NCBI GenBank assembly: GCA_029392055.1
Contig: CP113928.1
Location: 742,501 to 806,500 of the forward strand
Source of the DNA: Leuconostocaceae bacterium ESL0723
Lineage (GTDB): Bacteria; Bacillota; Bacilli; Lactobacillales; Lactobacillaceae
DNA length: 64,000 nucleotides
Direction of reading: 5' to 3'
Notes under the pieces: model-generated
Told to the model about the DNA's origin: nothing
What the model saw: only the letters and a program-made list of their open reading frames with translations
The model's database searches: none
Shown here: positions 60,523 through 64,000 of the stretch, piece by piece
Position numbering within the stretch: position 1 is the first letter of the stretch
Layout: every line of letters begins with the position of its first letter
Program-made: the position numbers and the translations under genes

Positions 60523-61812
60523 TCAGCCCTCATCCATGAAGTCCTTTAGGTGCTTAGAACGGCTTGGGTGGCGTAGCTTACGCAGGGCCTTAGCTTCGAT
60601 TTGACGGATCCGTTCCCGGGTAACGCCAAAGACGCGACCCACCTCTTCCAAGGTCCGCGTCCGGCCGTCTTCCAAGCCAAAGCGCAAACGCAGAACGTTT
60701 TCTTCCCGGTCAGTCAACGTGTCCAGCACAGATTCGAGCTGCTCACGGAGCATCTCATAAGCGGCTGAATCAGCCGGTGAAATGGCCTCGTTATCCTCGA
60801 TGAAGTCACCCAGGTGAGAGTCATCCTCTTCCCCAATTGGCGTTTCCAGTGAAACTGGCTCCTGGGCAATCTTGAGGATTTCACGAACTTTTTCAGAGGT
60901 CAGGTTCATCTCGGCCCCAATTTCTTCTGGAATAGGTTCACGACCCAAATCCTGGAGTAACTGGCGCTGAATCCGGATTAACTTGTTAATAGTTTCAACC
61001 ATGTGGACTGGCACACGGATGGTCCGGGCCTGGTCGGCGATGGCGCGTGTAATCGCCTGACGAATCCACCAGGTGGCATAAGTTGAGAACTTGAAGCCCT
61101 TGGTGTAGTCAAACTTATCCACGGCCTTCATCAGACCCATGTTTCCTTCTTGAATCAGATCCAAGAACTGCATACCACGACCAACATAGCGCTTAGCGAT
61201 TGAAACCACCAGCCGGAGGTTGGCCTCGGCCAATTCCTGCTTGGCTTCTTCATCTCCCTGCTCGATGCGCTTAGAAATCTCGATTTCCTCGTCGCCCTTC
61301 AGCAGGTTAACCCGGCCAATTTCCTTCAGGTACATGCGGACTGGATCATTAATCTTAATCCCGGCCGTATCTTCGGCGTTGTCCAACTCTTCCTTAGAAG
61401 GCTTGTTCTGCTTAGCCTTTAAAACTTCAGGAGCTGGTTCACCGGACTCGTCCACAATGGCGATGCCGGCATCTTCAACCTTTTCCATCAGCCGTTCGAT
61501 GTTTTCCTCGTCAAGGTGGTACGGCTCAGCAATCCGTTCGGAAAGCTCGCTGTACTTAATCTGCTTGGCAGGTTTAAATTCCTTAATCAGCTCACGGACC
61601 GACTTGTCATAGGCTGGGCTCTTCATTGGTCCAGACTTTTTCGCCGCGCGGTGGGTTGAAGCCCGTCCAGCAGCCGCCGCTTCTTCCGGCGTCTTCCCCT
61701 CAGCCAGGGCGAGCAATTCAGCCTTCTTAGCTCGGCCATTATAAGCGATGTGCTGGTCGTCTAGATAGGCTTTGATTTCTGCAATTTTACTAGAACTGGT
61801 AATGGTTGCCAT
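60523..61812 (-). CDS. rpoD: Primary sigma factor RpoD with HeH/SAP-like N-terminus
   Basis: A 429-residue sigma-70: region 1.2 ([16 protein letters not shown]), 2.1-2.4 ([46 protein letters not shown]), 3, and 4.2 ([36 protein letters not shown]). Residues about 8-38 ([20 protein letters not shown] then [11 protein letters not shown]) look like a HeH/LEM or SAP-type helix-extended-helix motif, followed by a basic linker before the region 1.1-like SVRELIKEF segment. That N-terminal module is not part of standard RpoD. Nine bases after dnaG. Confidence 0.95.
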   Translation of the reverse strand: MATITSSSKIAEIKAYLDDQHIAYNGRAKKAELLALAEGKTPEEAAAAGRASTHRAAKKSGPMKSPAYDKSVRELIKEFKPAKQIKYSELSERIAEPYHLDEENIERLMEKVEDAGIAIVDESGEPAPEVLKAKQNKPSKEELDNAEDTAGIKINDPVRMYLKEIGRVNLLKGDEEIEISKRIEQGDEEAKQELAEANLRLVVSIAKRYVGRGMQFLDLIQEGNMGLMKAVDKFDYTKGFKFSTYATWWIRQAITRAIADQARTIRVPVHMVETINKLIRIQRQLLQDLGREPIPEEIGAEMNLTSEKVREILKIAQEPVSLETPIGEEDDSHLGDFIEDNEAISPADSAAYEMLREQLESVLDTLTDREENVLRLRFGLEDGRTRTLEEVGRVFGVTRERIRQIEAKALRKLRHPSRSKHLKDFMDEG

Positions 61813-61821
61813 AAAGTTCTC

Positions 61822-63696
61822 CTATTTGGTTTGCATTTGACGTTTGAGATTAATTAATTCAGTGGTGAGTTCGACCAACTTACGGTCGTCGTGTTGCTGC
61901 TTGGCCAGGCGAATGGCCTGAGTGAGCCGGTCAACAGCGGCATCCAGGGGCGCTTCAGTCATAATGATGCGTAGATAATCCTGAATGGCCTCCTGGGCGA
62001 TGGTGAAACCGCCAAACTCCTGGTCCATGGCCAGCAGTTTCTGGTTGAGTTCTGGCTTTTGAATGAAGTCCATGAACTGGGCTAAGTCAAAGTCAGCACC
62101 ATACTCCGCCTGGTAAACATCCACCAGCATCAGCAAGAGCTGATAATCGGGATGAACAAAGGCAAAGCCAGCAATTGACTTGACCTGGTTCATCACGGCC
62201 GGCGACTTAATCATCGCCATCAACAGACCCCGCTCAGCCCGTTCAACCCGACTGATAACCGGCGGATTGGACGCCGCATCACCAAAGGGGTCGGGCACCG
62301 GCTCATCAATCGGCGCCAGGGGGTCATCACTGACCCGCGGTTGGTACTCGGACTTGGGGCGCTTGGGACGGCTAGCCTTAGTCGACGGCAGCTGGGTCTG
62401 GTCCAGCTGCTGCTTCAAGGCGGTCTTGTCGGTGCCAAACTCGGCACTCAGCTGACTCAGCTGGGCGTCCTGCTCAACCGGACCAGCCGCCTTTAAAATC
62501 GGCATGACTGCGCGTAAGAAGTCCAGATACTGTGCCTGATTAGATAGGTTCTTACCAGAACGGGCCTGGTTGACCAAGAACTCAACCGGGGTCAAAATTC
62601 CCTGCTCCAGCGCCTTTTTCAGGGCTGGCAGGCCGCGCTCCCGCCGCATCTCGTCCGGGTCCAAATTATCGGGCAGGCTAATTATCCCAATTTCTAACTG
62701 GGGCGCCCGTTCCCGAATTAACTCGATGCTGCGCTTGGTTGCATTTTGACCGGCTTCATCGCCATCGTAAGCCAGTAGAATGCGGTCGGCCATCTTACTA
62801 AGCCGGCGGACATGGTCCTGGGTCAAAGCGGTTCCCATAGTGGCGACCCCTAAGTGATCACCGGCCATGTTAGCCGAAATCACATCCATGAAACCTTCAA
62901 AAATCATGGCGGTCCGGGCCTGGCGGATACTGGACTTAGCCAAATCTAAGTTATAGAGCAGCTTCCCCTTATCAAAGAAAGGACTCTCAGGACTGTTCAT
63001 GTACTTAATCCGATTATCCGGGTCAAGGGAACGACCAGAAAAGCCAACGACCTGGCCATTTTCATTCTTAATGGGCCACACCACCCGACCACCGAAGCGG
63101 TCCCGGTCCTGACCAGCCTCGTTTTTGATGAACAGGTTACTGGTATCAATGACCTTGCTATCGACCTTTTGCTCCTGGGCATAACGCCAAAGCGCATTAT
63201 CGGTCGGGGCAAAGCCAATGCCATACTCCTCAATCACGGCCGGGTCTAGCTGGCGTTCTTCGGTCAGATAGTGAAGGGCCTTCTCCCCCGCTGTCGTGTG
63301 CAAGAGAATGTGCTGATAGAGCCGTTGGGCGTCAGTATGCAACTGGTAAACCGCCTGGAAGCGTTGGTCGGCCCGGCTGCGGCCGGCGTTCTCATAACTC
63401 GGATCAACACTGAGTCCAGCACTCTCGGCCAGGTTCAAGATGGCTTGCGGATAAGTCAGCCCCTCCTTGTCCATGATAAAGGAAAAGACGGTCCCGGAAC
63501 GGCCACAGGAGAAACAGTGAAAGACCTGCTTCTCCTCGTTAACGAAGAGTGACGGGTGGCGGTCCTCGTGGAAGGGACAGGAGCCATTCCACTGCCGGCC
63601 CCGCTTAACCAGCTGCGTGTACTGCCCAATCACATCCACAATATTTACTTTTTGACGGACTTCATCAATGAAGGCTTGCGGAATTCGTTGGGCCAT
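61822..63696 (-). CDS. dnaG: DNA primase
   Basis: A 624-residue primase. Zinc finger ligands Cys40, His43, Cys61, Cys64; Toprim domain with FEGFMDVISANMAG and YDGDEAGQNA (about residues 265-320); C-terminal helicase-binding domain. Makes RNA primers at the replication fork. In operon with rpoD, the conserved Gram-positive pair. Confidence 0.96.
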   Translation of the reverse strand: MAQRIPQAFIDEVRQKVNIVDVIGQYTQLVKRGRQWNGSCPFHEDRHPSLFVNEEKQVFHCFSCGRSGTVFSFIMDKEGLTYPQAILNLAESAGLSVDPSYENAGRSRADQRFQAVYQLHTDAQRLYQHILLHTTAGEKALHYLTEERQLDPAVIEEYGIGFAPTDNALWRYAQEQKVDSKVIDTSNLFIKNEAGQDRDRFGGRVVWPIKNENGQVVGFSGRSLDPDNRIKYMNSPESPFFDKGKLLYNLDLAKSSIRQARTAMIFEGFMDVISANMAGDHLGVATMGTALTQDHVRRLSKMADRILLAYDGDEAGQNATKRSIELIRERAPQLEIGIISLPDNLDPDEMRRERGLPALKKALEQGILTPVEFLVNQARSGKNLSNQAQYLDFLRAVMPILKAAGPVEQDAQLSQLSAEFGTDKTALKQQLDQTQLPSTKASRPKRPKSEYQPRVSDDPLAPIDEPVPDPFGDAASNPPVISRVERAERGLLMAMIKSPAVMNQVKSIAGFAFVHPDYQLLLMLVDVYQAEYGADFDLAQFMDFIQKPELNQKLLAMDQEFGGFTIAQEAIQDYLRIIMTEAPLDAAVDRLTQAIRLAKQQHDDRKLVELTTELINLKRQMQTK

Positions 63697-63717
63697 GCCA
63701 CCTTCCCTTCAAAACAA

Positions 63718-63748
63718 GAAAAGTCGCAAACCCAGCGTTGCGACTATT
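63718..63748 (-). terminator. Hairpin with T-run in the dnaG leader
   Basis: AGTCGCAA (63745-63738) / TTGCGACT (63729-63722) then TTTTC. It lies between the promoter and dnaG, so it acts, if at all, as an attenuator. Confidence 0.6.
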
Positions 63749-63767
63749 GACGAATTAACTACACTAT

Positions 63768-63796
63768 ATGATACGTTTTTGGGGCAATTTTGTCAA
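63768..63796 (-). promoter_or_regulatory. dnaG-rpoD promoter
   Basis: TTGACA (63796-63791), 17-base spacer, TATCAT (63773-63768). Confidence 0.85.
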
Positions 63797-63910
63797 GGGG
63801 TGCCTGCAGTTTAAAATCGCTCAAGAACAGGCCCTTTAACAATTTCATTTTTATGCTGCCCTGGATTATGTTAACTAGAATCGCTAATCAGTTTGCTCAA
63901 ATATTCCTAA

Positions 63911-63948
63911 ATGTAAGCGCTTGCAAAACAGAAAAATTTTGCTAAACT
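63911..63948 (+). promoter_or_regulatory. CcpA cre site overlapping a promoter
   Basis: ATGTAAGCGCTTGCAA (63911-63926) fits the cre consensus WTGNAANCGNWNNCW. Its right half is the -35 TTGCAA (63921-63926), followed by 16 bases and TAAACT (63943-63948). A GGAGG at 63991-63995 and a likely ATG beginning at 63999 serve a gene beyond the window, predicted to be under carbon catabolite repression. Confidence 0.75.
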
Positions 63949-64000
63949 AAAAAAGAAATAGCGCGATGTTTCAATTAAAAATTTATTTCTGGAGGTTCAT

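Overview
The window looks like chromosome of a lactic acid bacterium of the family Lactobacillaceae with roughly balanced G+C (judged by eye). The evidence is the Gram-positive style of expression signals (GGAGG ribosome binding sites, TTGACA/TATAAT promoters, T-boxes, a cre site), lactobacillus-type families (DUF1129, YdbS/YdbT, PadR, AzlCD, a holin-like type I toxin) and a dnaG-rpoD pair. The genus cannot be fixed from sequence alone. No rRNA, tRNA, CRISPR array or insertion sequence was seen.

Layout. 1-4.3 kb: an AT-rich membrane-protein end and a DUF2568 gene, then purine salvage (purine riboswitch, pbuX, xpt, guaC). 4.3-5.6 kb: ilvE behind an isoleucine-codon leader peptide and attenuator. 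5.6-10.2 kb: small accessory genes (hydrolase, TMEM175 channel, MerR-TipAS regulator, PASTA protein, Ser-rich protein, prolyl-tRNA editing protein, acetyltransferase). 10.2-13 kb: the most irregular stretch, with two copies of a small structured RNA around a secreted-protein gene, a 34-residue holin-like toxin convergent with the second RNA, a decayed copy of the metQ-like 3' end, and an AT-rich membrane-protein gene. 13-17 kb: a metQ-like/M20 peptidase operon behind a structured leader, and a drug-efflux MFS gene. 17-20.1 kb: copper operon (copY, two cupredoxins, copper ATPase) with two cop boxes. 20-26 kb: butanediol-type dehydrogenase, a T-box-controlled MFS gene, and an ABC exporter with its TetR regulator.

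26-34.6 kb: a complete histidine operon on the minus strand in the order hisZG-D-B-H-A-F-I-E-C. It is densely overlapped and headed by a histidine T-box. Its first gene is a single-chain HisZ-HisG fusion, and the missing phosphatase (hisK) lies just upstream. 34.7-43.5 kb: azlCD, a few enzymes, a PadR-controlled tandem triplet of DUF1129 genes, and a methionine T-box driving metA and a MetY-type sulfhydrylase. 43.5-53.2 kb: SHOCT and YdbS/T proteins, a hydrolase with divergent TetR, an EF4/LepA-like GTPase, acetyltransferases, proC, aspartase. 53.3-57.7 kb: amino-acid permease divergent from a LysR gene with a clear inverted-repeat operator, and a MacB-type ABC transporter. 57.8-64 kb: a small membrane peptide, two oxidoreductases, queT with a preQ1 riboswitch, rpoD and dnaG, and finally a cre-bearing promoter for a gene beyond the window.

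A recurring theme is RNA-level control of amino-acid and purine genes: two recognisable T-boxes with readable specifiers (His, probably Met), a third T-box on a transporter, a peptide-based attenuator on ilvE, an unassigned attenuator-like leader on the M20/metQ-like operon, a purine riboswitch and a preQ1 riboswitch. The best candidates for undescribed biology are the ilvE and M20/metQ-like leaders, the type I toxin-antitoxin locus with its orphan antitoxin copy, the HisZ-HisG fusion, and an RpoD with a HeH/SAP-like N-terminus.
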